DNA of 8,785 bases. Source: an uncultured Clostridia bacterium (GTDB taxonomy: Bacteria; Bacillota; Clostridia; Oscillospirales; CAG-382). Location of the stretch: positions 1 to 8,785 of the forward strand of contig CANQVQ010000068.1 of the NCBI GenBank assembly GCA_947627335.1. Direction: 5' to 3'. A program made the translations under genes and the position numbers. This document shows, in pieces, positions 1-5,404 of this stretch. Numbering within the stretch: the stretch's first letter is position 1; the number at the start of each line of letters is the position of its first letter. Under the pieces are notes generated by a model, which saw nothing but the letters and a program-made list of their open reading frames with translations, had not been told where the DNA came from and did no database searches.

Positions 1-272
1 ATCTCAGCGGCCATCGCCGCGGAATGGGTCATGCCGGAGCAGCCGATCGTCTCGACGAGCGCCTCTTCGATGATGCCCTCCTTGATGTTCAGGGACAGCT
101 TGCAGCAGCCCTGCTGCGGAGCGCACCAACCGATGCCGTGGGTAAAGCCGGAAATGTCCTTGATCTCGTACGCCTTGACCCATTGCCCCTCCTCGGGGAT
201 CGGAGCCGGTCCGTGCTTCGGACCTTTAGCGATCGGACACATCCGTTCAACTTCGCTGGAATACTGTAACAT
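1..272 (-). CDS. NifU/IscU-like iron-sulfur cluster scaffold protein, N-terminal part (runs off the window)
   Basis: The first 90 codons are present; the rest lies beyond position 1. The translation starts MLQYSSEVERMCPIAKG and carries a CAPQQGCC segment (Cys50, 56, 57) and a GCSGMTHSAAMAAE segment (Cys78). The latter resembles the glycine-cysteine loop of NifU/IscU-type scaffolds, on which Fe-S clusters are assembled. From memory, proteins of this shape in Clostridia are annotated 'iron-sulfur cluster assembly scaffold protein' and often sit beside a 'GGGtGRT' protein; that neighbour would be outside this window. The start is supported by an AAAGGAG ribosome site at 280-286, 7 nt upstream of the ATG. 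It lies 37 nt after the PduL gene with no terminator or clear promoter between them, so co-transcription is likely. The cluster-scaffold role is inferred from family resemblance; the actual client proteins are unknown. Confidence 0.8.
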   Translation of the reverse strand, partial: MLQYSSEVERMCPIAKGPKHGPAPIPEEGQWVKAYEIKDISGFTHGIGWCAPQQGCCKLSLNIKEGIIEEALVETIGCSGMTHSAAMAAE

Positions 273-309
273 TTTCTTTCTCCTTTCGGGATCGTATATC
301 GTTTTCTTT

Positions 310-879
310 TTACGGGATAATTTCGCCGAACACCTCGCCGGACAGCCCTGCCGCGTTCGCTTCGTCCGTGTCGAGGTGGACCGCAGGCGCATACTTGTCG
401 CTGACGCGGACGACGACTTCGCCGAAGGTCAGACCGCGTTCGCCGTCGACCTTGACCGAAACCACCTGCTTGTCCTGCAGCCCCATCTCCTCCGCCGTCG
501 CGGTATCGAGGTGCAGATGGCGCTTGGCGGCGATGACGCCGTGGTCGATCTCCAGTTCGCCCGCCGGACCGACGATCTTGATGCCTTCCGTGCCGGCGAG
601 GTCGCCGGATTCCCGAATCGGCGCCGTGACGCCGAGCGTGCGGGCGTCGGTGAGCGAAATTTCGACCTGCGTTTCCTTGCGGACCGGACCGAGGATCAGA
701 ACGTTGTTGATCGACTTTTTCGGACCGACGAGGTTGACCCGTTCGTTGCTCGCGAACTGCCCCGGCTGGGAAAGCATCTTCTTGACGGTCAATTCCTTGC
801 CCGGACCGAGCAGGACTTCCAGATCTTCCTGCGTCAGGTGGACGTGTCTTGCGGATGTCTCCACGATGATCTTTTTCAT
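310..879 (-). CDS. pduL: PduL-type phosphate propanoyltransferase / phosphotransacylase
   Basis: A 189-residue protein of the PduL family, which interconverts acyl-CoA and acyl phosphate using two metal ions and is unrelated in fold to Pta. Two histidine-rich motifs expected of the family are visible: RHVHL (His12, His14) near the N-terminus and RHLHLD (His121, His123). His113, His168 and Glu46 are further ligand candidates. The protein begins almost directly at the first catalytic strand (MKKIIVETSARHVHL), so it lacks the N-terminal encapsulation peptide that directs microcompartment PduL into shells. A soluble role in acetate or propionate fermentation is therefore more likely, replacing or supplementing Pta; this is inference. 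Length is normal for a non-encapsulated member. A purine-rich ribosome site (GGAAGG/GGTAGGG, about 886-897) precedes the ATG. It has its own promoter at 913-941 and probably leads an operon with the downstream scaffold gene. Confidence 0.9.
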   Translation of the reverse strand: MKKIIVETSARHVHLTQEDLEVLLGPGKELTVKKMLSQPGQFASNERVNLVGPKKSINNVLILGPVRKETQVEISLTDARTLGVTAPIRESGDLAGTEGIKIVGPAGELEIDHGVIAAKRHLHLDTATAEEMGLQDKQVVSVKVDGERGLTFGEVVVRVSDKYAPAVHLDTDEANAAGLSGEVFGEIIP

Positions 880-912
880 AACAAACCCTACCTTCCTTTC
901 GACTCTCTTTCA

Positions 913-941
913 ATTATACAACGCTTCGCCGGAAAAGTAAA
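913..941 (-). promoter_or_regulatory. Sigma-A-type promoter of the pduL operon
   Basis: On the minus strand a -35 hexamer TTTACT (936-941, 4/6 to consensus) is followed by a 17-bp spacer and a perfect -10 hexamer TATAAT (913-918). Transcription should start near 906, giving a leader of about 27 nt before the pduL ATG at 879. The surrounding DNA is markedly A/T-rich compared with the genes. Confidence 0.75.
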
Positions 942-968
942 GAGCTTTTTCGCAAAATTTCCGTCTCG

Positions 969-985
969 CCCGAAAAAGTTTCGGG
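969..985. promoter_or_regulatory. Perfect dyad CCCGAAA-N3-TTTCGGG upstream of the pduL promoter
   Basis: A perfect 7-bp inverted repeat with a 3-nt centre, lying about 28 bp upstream of the pduL -35 box (roughly -63 to -79 from the predicted start). The half-sites are 10 bp apart centre to centre, one helical turn, as expected for a dimeric regulator. It lies after the terminator of the preceding gene, and as a hairpin it has no run of U on its 3' side on the minus strand, so a terminator role is unlikely. The cognate regulator is unknown. Confidence 0.4.
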
Positions 986-1003
986 AAAAAGACGTTTTTT
1001 GCG

Positions 1004-1038
1004 CAAAAAGGCAAGCCCCGTATTGCGGGACTTGCCTT
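1004..1038 (-). terminator. Intrinsic terminator of the phosphodiesterase gene
   Basis: In minus-strand RNA a 13-bp stem (1026-1038 with 1008-1020) closes a 5-nt loop and is followed by five U (from 1009 to 1005). One pair is G·U in the minus-strand RNA but would be a C·A mismatch in plus-strand RNA, so the hairpin fits minus-strand transcription. It begins 17 nt after the stop codon at 1055. Confidence 0.88.
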
Positions 1039-1054
1039 GTGAAAACGCAGAAAA

Positions 1055-1780
1055 TCACTCGAGGATATTCGAGGTGATCTGATCGACGCCCATGGCAATG
1101 AGGTTCTGCGCGTCCTCCAGGCGATCGACCGTCCAGCAGTTGACGACGATGCCCTTCGCGTGCAGGTCGTCGACGGCTTCTTTGGTCAGGCAGGTGAAGA
1201 GCGCGTCGAGGTCGATTTTGTTGTCCACCAGCTTCTGGACGGTCTCCGGGCTGACGTCGCAGGTCAGCCACTGGGCGTTCGCCTCCGGCCAGACCTTGCG
1301 CAGATTGAGCAGGTTATCCAGCGAGAAGGAGATGAAGATGATGTTGTTTTCGTACTCGAACGAGCGAATGATGTCCAGCACCTCTTTCGCCTGCTCCACG
1401 GTATAGCTGCCCTTGAATTCCAGCACGCCGACCTTGCCGTAGCGCTTGCAGATCTTGACGTACTCCTGCAGGGTCGGCATCATCAGGTCGCCGCGGTCGA
1501 AGGTTTCGTCCCTGTCCTTGTACTGCAGACGGCGCAGGGATTGGAACGTGGAAACTTCGGGGACCATCTTGTCGATGCAGTTGCGGGCGGTGTCGTCGTC
1601 GTGGCAGAGCACGAAATGCCCGTCGCAGGTCTTGCGGACGTCCGTTTCGATGCCGAAATAACTGCGGTTGCCCGCCGCGACGAAAGCGGAGCAGGTGTTC
1701 TCCCGCTCGATGCCGGAAAGACCGCGGTGCGCGACGATCTTGGTCTTGCCGTGGTCGGGGATTTTGATCGTATCCATCAT
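1055..1780 (-). CDS. Glycerophosphodiester phosphodiesterase family protein
   Basis: A 241-residue protein of the GDPD (PI-PLC-like TIM-barrel) family, which hydrolyses glycerophosphodiesters to an alcohol and glycerol 3-phosphate, normally with a divalent metal. Visible family motifs: AHRG (His18, Arg19), GIETDVRKTCDG (Glu45, Asp47), CHDD (His60, the second catalytic His), LEFKG (Glu121, Lys123) and NCWTVD near residue 215. There is no signal peptide or membrane segment, so it should act in the cytosol on imported or turnover-derived diesters, like UgpQ rather than secreted GlpQ. The start chosen is the ATG at 1780: a good AAGGAG at 1792-1797 lies 11 nt upstream. An in-frame GTG at 1792 overlaps that site and is rejected. 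It is a single-gene unit with its own promoter (1839-1867) and terminator (1004-1038). No glycerophosphodiester transporter gene is beside it, so the physiological substrate is open. Confidence 0.92.
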   Translation of the reverse strand: MMDTIKIPDHGKTKIVAHRGLSGIERENTCSAFVAAGNRSYFGIETDVRKTCDGHFVLCHDDDTARNCIDKMVPEVSTFQSLRRLQYKDRDETFDRGDLMMPTLQEYVKICKRYGKVGVLEFKGSYTVEQAKEVLDIIRSFEYENNIIFISFSLDNLLNLRKVWPEANAQWLTCDVSPETVQKLVDNKIDLDALFTCLTKEAVDDLHAKGIVVNCWTVDRLEDAQNLIAMGVDQITSNILE

Positions 1781-1791
1781 TTTGCTATGCA

Positions 1792-1797
1792 CTCCTT
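1792..1797 (-). promoter_or_regulatory. Ribosome binding site that decides the phosphodiesterase start
   Basis: AAGGAG on the minus strand. It is 11 nt from the ATG at 1780 and 14 nt from a second ATG at 1777. The in-frame GTG at 1792 overlaps its last base and so cannot be the start served by it. Confidence 0.7.
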
Positions 1798-1829
1798 ACG
1801 GGATTGGATTGATACCGGTCGCCCGGTTC

Positions 1830-1857
1830 TTCGCACCCAGTATACCCCCGGTGCGAA
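1830..1857. promoter_or_regulatory. Inverted repeat over the phosphodiesterase promoter, probable operator
   Basis: Perfect 8-bp arms TTCGCACC (1830-1837) and GGTGCGAA (1850-1857) separated by 12 bp. The -10 hexamer (1839-1844) lies between the arms and the other arm sits in the spacer next to the -35, so a protein bound here would block RNA polymerase. Arm centres are 20 bp apart, about two helical turns. The repressor is unknown and is not obviously encoded in the window. Confidence 0.5.
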
Positions 1858-1867
1858 AAAAAGTCAA
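1839..1867 (-). promoter_or_regulatory. Sigma-A-type promoter of the phosphodiesterase gene
   Basis: Minus-strand TTGACT (1862-1867) and TATACT (1839-1844), each 5/6 to consensus, with an optimal 17-bp spacer. The predicted start near 1832 gives a leader of about 52 nt. The leader holds a small possible hairpin (ACCGG/CCGGT, 1814-1827). Confidence 0.8.
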
Positions 1868-1871
1868 CCAC

Positions 1872-1898
1872 GTTTTTGCCGTTTTTTGCGGCAAAAAC
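1872..1898 (-). terminator. Hairpin after the Gfo/Idh/MocA oxidoreductase gene, possible weak terminator
   Basis: A perfect 10-bp inverted repeat (1872-1881 with 1889-1898, GTTTTTGCCG/CGGCAAAAAC) around a 7-nt loop, starting 12 nt after the stop codon at 1911. In minus-strand RNA the stem is not directly followed by U; a run of seven U comes only 9 nt later (1862-1856), inside the next promoter. It is the only candidate terminator for this gene, but it is not canonical. Confidence 0.45.
1884..1897. repeat. Short intergenic repeat, copy 1 (TTTTGCGGCAAAAA)
   Basis: A 14-bp near-palindrome identical to 5327-5340. It sits within the hairpin downstream of the oxidoreductase gene. A related version, TTTTTTGCGCAAAAA, is at 995-1009 after the phosphodiesterase terminator. 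Confidence 0.5.
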
Positions 1899-1910
1899 AG
1901 GAAAATTCGG

Positions 1911-2849
1911 TTATTTTTTCGGATGCTGCTGGTCGGCGTAGAACCGCTCGAACGCGTACCCGTCGAAACCGGGGTCGTCCTCGCGCAGATCCGCAAGCGC
2001 AACTTCCCCGCCGCCCGTCTCCTTCGACTTCTTCCCGGCGAGCATGATCTTCACGCCCATCGTCATTTCCGGGACGGAAACCAGGTCGTTCGGCTTGCCT
2101 TCCAGCCACGCGCAGACGTGCTTGAGCATCGCTTCGTACAGTTTGTTGACGTCGAGCTTATAGGCGAAGCTGGTCTTGTTCGTCATGACCAGAGCCGTGG
2201 ACGGCTGCCAGCCCTTCAGGCAGATATGGTAGCACGCGGTCGCGCCGGAAGCAAAGCGGACGAAATAGGAGTCCGTCGGCACGTCCCCGACAAGCCCGCT
2301 TCCGATAAACCGGCAGGAAACCGCCTTGTCACCCTGCAGGAAGCCGAGAATGGATTCAACGGAATGAATGGCGTAGTTGAATTCGTCCACGCCGACCATC
2401 GTCGAAACGTGCAGGATCTGTCCGCGTTCCTCGGCGGGAACGGCGAAGAAGCTGTCGCGTTCGTAGGTGTAGCGCATCGCGGAAGTGCCGAGGATGACCT
2501 TTCCGCTCGCCGCAAGCGCTTCGAGCGTTTTGCAGTCCCGCAGATTGCCGACGATGGGCTTGTCGATGAACACCGGGACGCCCGCGTCGAGGAAGGGCTT
2601 CGCCAGTTCGATATGGCGGTCCCAGTTACAGCTTTGGATAAAAGCGATGTCGATGTGTTTCGCCATCTCCGCAAGGTCGGTGTAACGCTTTTCGAGGTGG
2701 AATTTCTCCAGAAAGGCGTCGACTTCCCCGTCCGTGCGGAAGCCGTCGTTGTAAACGGCGGTATAGCGGGCGACGTCCCCCTGCAAGAGGATCTCCGCGA
2801 AGGACGGCGCGTGCGACGTGTCGATATTGACGGTCCCGATTCTGTACAT
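1911..2849 (-). CDS. Gfo/Idh/MocA-family NAD(P)-dependent oxidoreductase, substrate unknown
   Basis: A 312-residue protein with the layout of this sugar/cyclitol dehydrogenase family: an N-terminal Rossmann-type domain, the FIDKPI motif (Asp96-Lys97-Pro98, the position of the family's conserved EKP lysine), and a C-terminal alpha/beta domain with a candidate catalytic His162 (NYAIHSVE). The dinucleotide loop is unusual: MYRIGTVNIDTSHAPSF has no GxGxxG pattern. I recall a subgroup with 'GxDTSH' in this place, so it is probably a lineage trait rather than decay, but the cofactor call is weaker for it. The start is the ATG at 2849 because AAAGGAG lies 10 nt upstream (2860-2866) and homology begins there; reading further upstream would cross the promoter. 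It is a stand-alone unit with its own promoter and no sugar transporter or partner enzyme nearby, so no pathway can be assigned. Confidence 0.88.
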   Translation of the reverse strand: MYRIGTVNIDTSHAPSFAEILLQGDVARYTAVYNDGFRTDGEVDAFLEKFHLEKRYTDLAEMAKHIDIAFIQSCNWDRHIELAKPFLDAGVPVFIDKPIVGNLRDCKTLEALAASGKVILGTSAMRYTYERDSFFAVPAEERGQILHVSTMVGVDEFNYAIHSVESILGFLQGDKAVSCRFIGSGLVGDVPTDSYFVRFASGATACYHICLKGWQPSTALVMTNKTSFAYKLDVNKLYEAMLKHVCAWLEGKPNDLVSVPEMTMGVKIMLAGKKSKETGGGEVALADLREDDPGFDGYAFERFYADQQHPKK

Positions 2850-2883
2850 CTTTTCTACGCTCCTTTTTGCTTTTTGCAACTGC

Positions 2884-2912
2884 ATTGTAGCACACTTTTC
2901 CGTATATTGCAA
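2884..2912 (-). promoter_or_regulatory. Sigma-A-type promoter of the oxidoreductase gene
   Basis: Minus-strand TTGCAA (2907-2912) and TACAAT (2884-2889) with a 17-bp spacer. The predicted start is near 2877, about 27 nt before the ATG. It lies just beyond the spoIIE terminator, so this gene is independent of spoIIE. Confidence 0.72.
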
Positions 2913-2922
2913 GGGGGTACGC

Positions 2923-2954
2923 GAAAAAACCGCGGACCGTCCCACGGCTTTTTC
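2923..2954 (-). terminator. Intrinsic terminator of spoIIE
   Basis: In minus-strand RNA, 2942-2954 pairs with 2923-2935 over 13 bp (two G·U pairs) around a 6-nt loop. The 3' arm contains a run of six U (2929-2924), giving the usual A-rich-stem-U form. The wobble pairs exist only in minus-strand RNA. It begins 10 nt after the spoIIE stop. Confidence 0.85.
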
Positions 2955-2964
2955 GTTTGCGTTT

Positions 2965-5178
2965 TCAGTACAGCCGCACGGCGCAGACGGACAGATCGTC
3001 CGCGCAGGAGGACTGCGTGCGGGCAGCGGTCAGCACCGCCGACGCGACGGCGTGCGCGTTGCCGGCGGACGCCATGGGGAGCCGGTTCGCCTCGGCGCGG
3101 AGCGCGCCGGAGGAATCGCCGACCTGAAGCACCCCGTCCGACAGGAGCAGCAGCATATCCCCCTTGCGGACGCGGAAGGTACGCTTCTCGGCGATGACGT
3201 CCCGCATGATGCCGGCGGGCGGCGTCTTGGACTCGAACCGTCGGCAAACGCCGTCGCGGAACAGGAGCGTCGGCGCGGCGCCCGCTTTGATAAGCGTGGC
3301 GGAACAGGTGTAGCGGTCGATCTCAAGCAGGTCGATCGTGGCGAAAACTTCCTTTTCCTTCTGCTGCAGCGCCTTGTTGACCATCTGCAGTGCGTCGGCT
3401 TTATCCGCTCCGACGGTCAGCAGTTTCTCCAGCATAATCGCGGCGAGCCGGGAACTGAGCGCCGCGTCCCGCCCGGACCCCATGCCGTCCGACAGCAGGC
3501 AGTAGAAGTAGCCATCCTCCGTTTCAAAGAAGGACACCGTGTCCCCGCTGACCTTTTCACCCATCTTCGACGCCGTGCATTTGGCGTACTCCACGCGAAG
3601 GCGGGGCGCGGAGGTCAGTTTCATGACCGCGTACTCCCCGCCGAGCAGGAACTCCGGCTCGGACAGGTTCGTCCCGACCCGCTCCGACAGCGTCGCGGAA
3701 ATACGGGCGGCGGAAGCGGACACCTCGCTCAGGCGCACCCCGAACACCTCGACGGTCCGCAAACGCGTCCCGGTCACGCGGACCCCGTCGCAGGGGATCT
3801 TCATCTCCCGCAGGGAATCCCGCACCTTCACGGCCGCCGCCTTGTCGTTCGTCCGCGACGCTTCCTCCCGCCGTGCGGCGGCGTCGAGGAGCGAGGAAAG
3901 GTTCGCGTATTCCGCCGCCATACGGCGGATCCCCTTTTCGCTCTCCTTCTCGCGCAGGGTCGGCAGGTTGTTGACCGTCTTTGACATGGCGCGGATGCTC
4001 GGACAGCGGCGGGTGATGTGCAGCGGCAGGTCGGGGATATGGATCACGCCCTGCTCCCGCATTCGGTCGACAAAGCAGTTGCAGATCTCGCTTTCGTCGA
4101 GATCGCAGCCTTCGCAGTTCCGGCAGAACGCCCGCACGACGGTCTGCACGCCCTGCACGGTTCGGTCGACGCTCTGCGGGGAAGCGTTTTCGGAAACCGT
4201 GTAAAACAGCCCGGAGAGCGAGGAGAAGGCGGCCGCATACTTTTCCAGCCGCAGGTCCTTCACTTTCAGCGGGGACGCCGCGGGCGGGAGCTTCTTCGGG
4301 ACGTACTTTTGCAGCGGCAGGAAGCCCGCGCAGGACGCCAGCAGAAGCACCGCCGCCGGAAGCGCCGTCGCGCTGTCGGCGAGGTACCAGTAGCCGGAAA
4401 CCGAGATCATGTACGCCAGCAGCAGCGCCAGAACTTCCGAACCGGGCGCGAGCAGACCGTAGGTGATGCCGACCACGCCGAGCGCGCCCGCCGAAGCGCC
4501 GCCCGCGGTCAGTCCGCAAAGCAGACCCGTCACGCAGCCGAACGCAAACCCTTTGTTCCGCGCCATACAGAGCGTGAACACCGCACCGACCGGCAGGGCG
4601 AGCGGCGCGCCGAACGCGGAAAAGGGACGGAATACCTGCGTGAGCGCGAACGCACAGCCGAGCAGCGACAGGTCGTAGAACCGTCCCTGCTGCAGGAACT
4701 GGCAGAACAGCCAGCAGAACGCCGGAATAAAGACCGAAAGCCCCGCCGTCATGACGGTCTGCGCCGGCGTATCCGCGCCAAGCAGGCTCCCGATCGACAT
4801 GAGCAGTGCGGCGGTGGACGCGAAGAACATCCGATACAGATTTTTCGCCGGTTTTTCCGCTTTTGCGGACGAAAGCAGTTCGCGCAGCTTCGCCTTCCCC
4901 GTTCTGCCGCTCCCCCGCTTCTCCGCGGCGCACAGCGCGAGATAGCAGCCGAGCAGGCACACGAACAGCGTGAGCCGCCCCGACCCGCAGAAAGGAAGCG
5001 CCGAAACGCACCCGAGCAGGAGAGCCGGTCGGCACTTCTCCGAAGCGCAGAGCAGCGCGACGCCGAACGGGTGCGCTCCCTCCGCGAGCGACGCGCAGGA
5101 AAGCAGAAATCCGCCGGAGAAAGCGAGCAATTCCTCCCGCTTTTCCGCAAGTTTTCGTTTCAATACCGAAAGATCCAT
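2965..5178 (-). CDS. spoIIE: Stage II sporulation protein E (membrane PP2C-type serine phosphatase)
   Basis: A 737-residue protein. In Bacillus, SpoIIE dephosphorylates SpoIIAA, which releases sigma-F in the forespore, and it also associates with the division septum. Here residues ~20-295 are very hydrophobic with several membrane spans, a linker follows (~300-530), and the C-terminal ~200 residues form a PP2C phosphatase domain. PP2C metal and fold motifs are present: SGDT (~544), LSDGMGSG (Asp564), LLLLSDGV (Asp681) and CADDLSV (Asp727/728). The linker holds five cysteines in 17 residues (CRNCEGCDLDESEICNC, ~352-368). B. subtilis SpoIIE is about 827 residues, so this one is about 90 shorter. 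The start is the ATG at 5178, 6 nt from GGAAGG at 5185-5190; the in-frame ATG at 5184 abuts that site and is rejected. It is monocistronic, with a promoter bearing a Spo0A box and a strong terminator. This gene indicates a spore former. Confidence 0.95.
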   Translation of the reverse strand: MDLSVLKRKLAEKREELLAFSGGFLLSCASLAEGAHPFGVALLCASEKCRPALLLGCVSALPFCGSGRLTLFVCLLGCYLALCAAEKRGSGRTGKAKLRELLSSAKAEKPAKNLYRMFFASTAALLMSIGSLLGADTPAQTVMTAGLSVFIPAFCWLFCQFLQQGRFYDLSLLGCAFALTQVFRPFSAFGAPLALPVGAVFTLCMARNKGFAFGCVTGLLCGLTAGGASAGALGVVGITYGLLAPGSEVLALLLAYMISVSGYWYLADSATALPAAVLLLASCAGFLPLQKYVPKKLPPAASPLKVKDLRLEKYAAAFSSLSGLFYTVSENASPQSVDRTVQGVQTVVRAFCRNCEGCDLDESEICNCFVDRMREQGVIHIPDLPLHITRRCPSIRAMSKTVNNLPTLREKESEKGIRRMAAEYANLSSLLDAAARREEASRTNDKAAAVKVRDSLREMKIPCDGVRVTGTRLRTVEVFGVRLSEVSASAARISATLSERVGTNLSEPEFLLGGEYAVMKLTSAPRLRVEYAKCTASKMGEKVSGDTVSFFETEDGYFYCLLSDGMGSGRDAALSSRLAAIMLEKLLTVGADKADALQMVNKALQQKEKEVFATIDLLEIDRYTCSATLIKAGAAPTLLFRDGVCRRFESKTPPAGIMRDVIAEKRTFRVRKGDMLLLLSDGVLQVGDSSGALRAEANRLPMASAGNAHAVASAVLTAARTQSSCADDLSVCAVRLY

Positions 5179-5184
5179 GAACAT

Positions 5185-5190
5185 CCTTCC
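5185..5190 (-). promoter_or_regulatory. Ribosome binding site that decides the spoIIE start
   Basis: GGAAGG within a longer purine run, 6 nt upstream of the ATG at 5178. The upstream in-frame ATG at 5184 has no spacer at all. Confidence 0.65.
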
Positions 5191-5242
5191 CCTTTACCAT
5201 CCGTTTTCTGCCGACGGGCGTTGACCCGTGGCGGTATGTTTG

Positions 5243-5276
5243 ATTATACGACGGACGGGCGGCGGGGCGTGTCGAA
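5243..5276 (-). promoter_or_regulatory. spoIIE promoter: Spo0A box over the -35, 21-bp spacer, perfect -10
   Basis: The minus strand has a perfect TATAAT (5243-5248). There is no hexamer resembling -35 at 17 bp, but TCGACA (5270-5275, 5/6 to TTGACA) lies exactly 21 bp upstream. That hexamer is embedded in TTCGACA, i.e. TGTCGAA on the plus strand (5270-5276), a perfect match to the 0A box TGNCGAA. In Bacillus, Spo0A~P-activated sigma-A promoters such as spoIIG and spoIIE have this layout: over-long spacers of 21-22 bp and a 0A box overlapping the -35. The predicted start is near 5236, leaving a leader of about 58 nt. A weaker 6/7 box (TTCGCCG, 5312-5318) lies 42 bp further upstream. Confidence 0.75.
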
Positions 5277-5326
5277 GGGACGGAACGGTTTTTCTGTTCT
5301 TTTGCACTCTTTTCGCCGGTTTGGGC

Positions 5327-5340
5327 TTTTGCGGCAAAAA
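5327..5340. repeat. Short intergenic repeat, copy 2 (TTTTGCGGCAAAAA)
   Basis: Identical over 14 bp to 1884-1897. It overlaps the U run of the aldo/keto reductase terminator, so in RNA the terminator tail reads straight into this near-palindrome. Confidence 0.5.
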
Positions 5341-5368
5341 AAGTCCCGCGTTTGTAAAAGACGCGGGA
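5336..5368 (-). terminator. Intrinsic terminator of the aldo/keto reductase gene
   Basis: An 8-bp perfect GC-rich stem (5361-5368 with 5344-5351) closes a 9-nt loop and is followed in minus-strand RNA by seven U (5342-5336). It begins 36 nt after the stop codon at 5405. Confidence 0.9.
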
Positions 5369-5404
5369 ACATTCGGTATCGAATGCTGTTTTTGCGGGAT
5401 CCGG

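Noticed and set aside
1781..1792. GTG start at 1792 for the phosphodiesterase
   Set aside because: It overlaps the AAGGAG ribosome site, leaving no spacer; the ATG at 1780 is 11 nt away.
1668..3984. Overlapping plus-strand open frames of 509 and 388 codons
   Set aside because: Antisense to the oxidoreductase, phosphodiesterase and spoIIE genes, crossing their promoters and terminators, with no family features.
5371..5384. ATTCG-N4-CGAAT inverted repeat and TATCGAA as another 0A box
   Set aside because: Arms of only 5 bp, more than 130 bp from the predicted spoIIE start and upstream of the neighbouring gene's terminator; the box has a mismatch in a conserved base.
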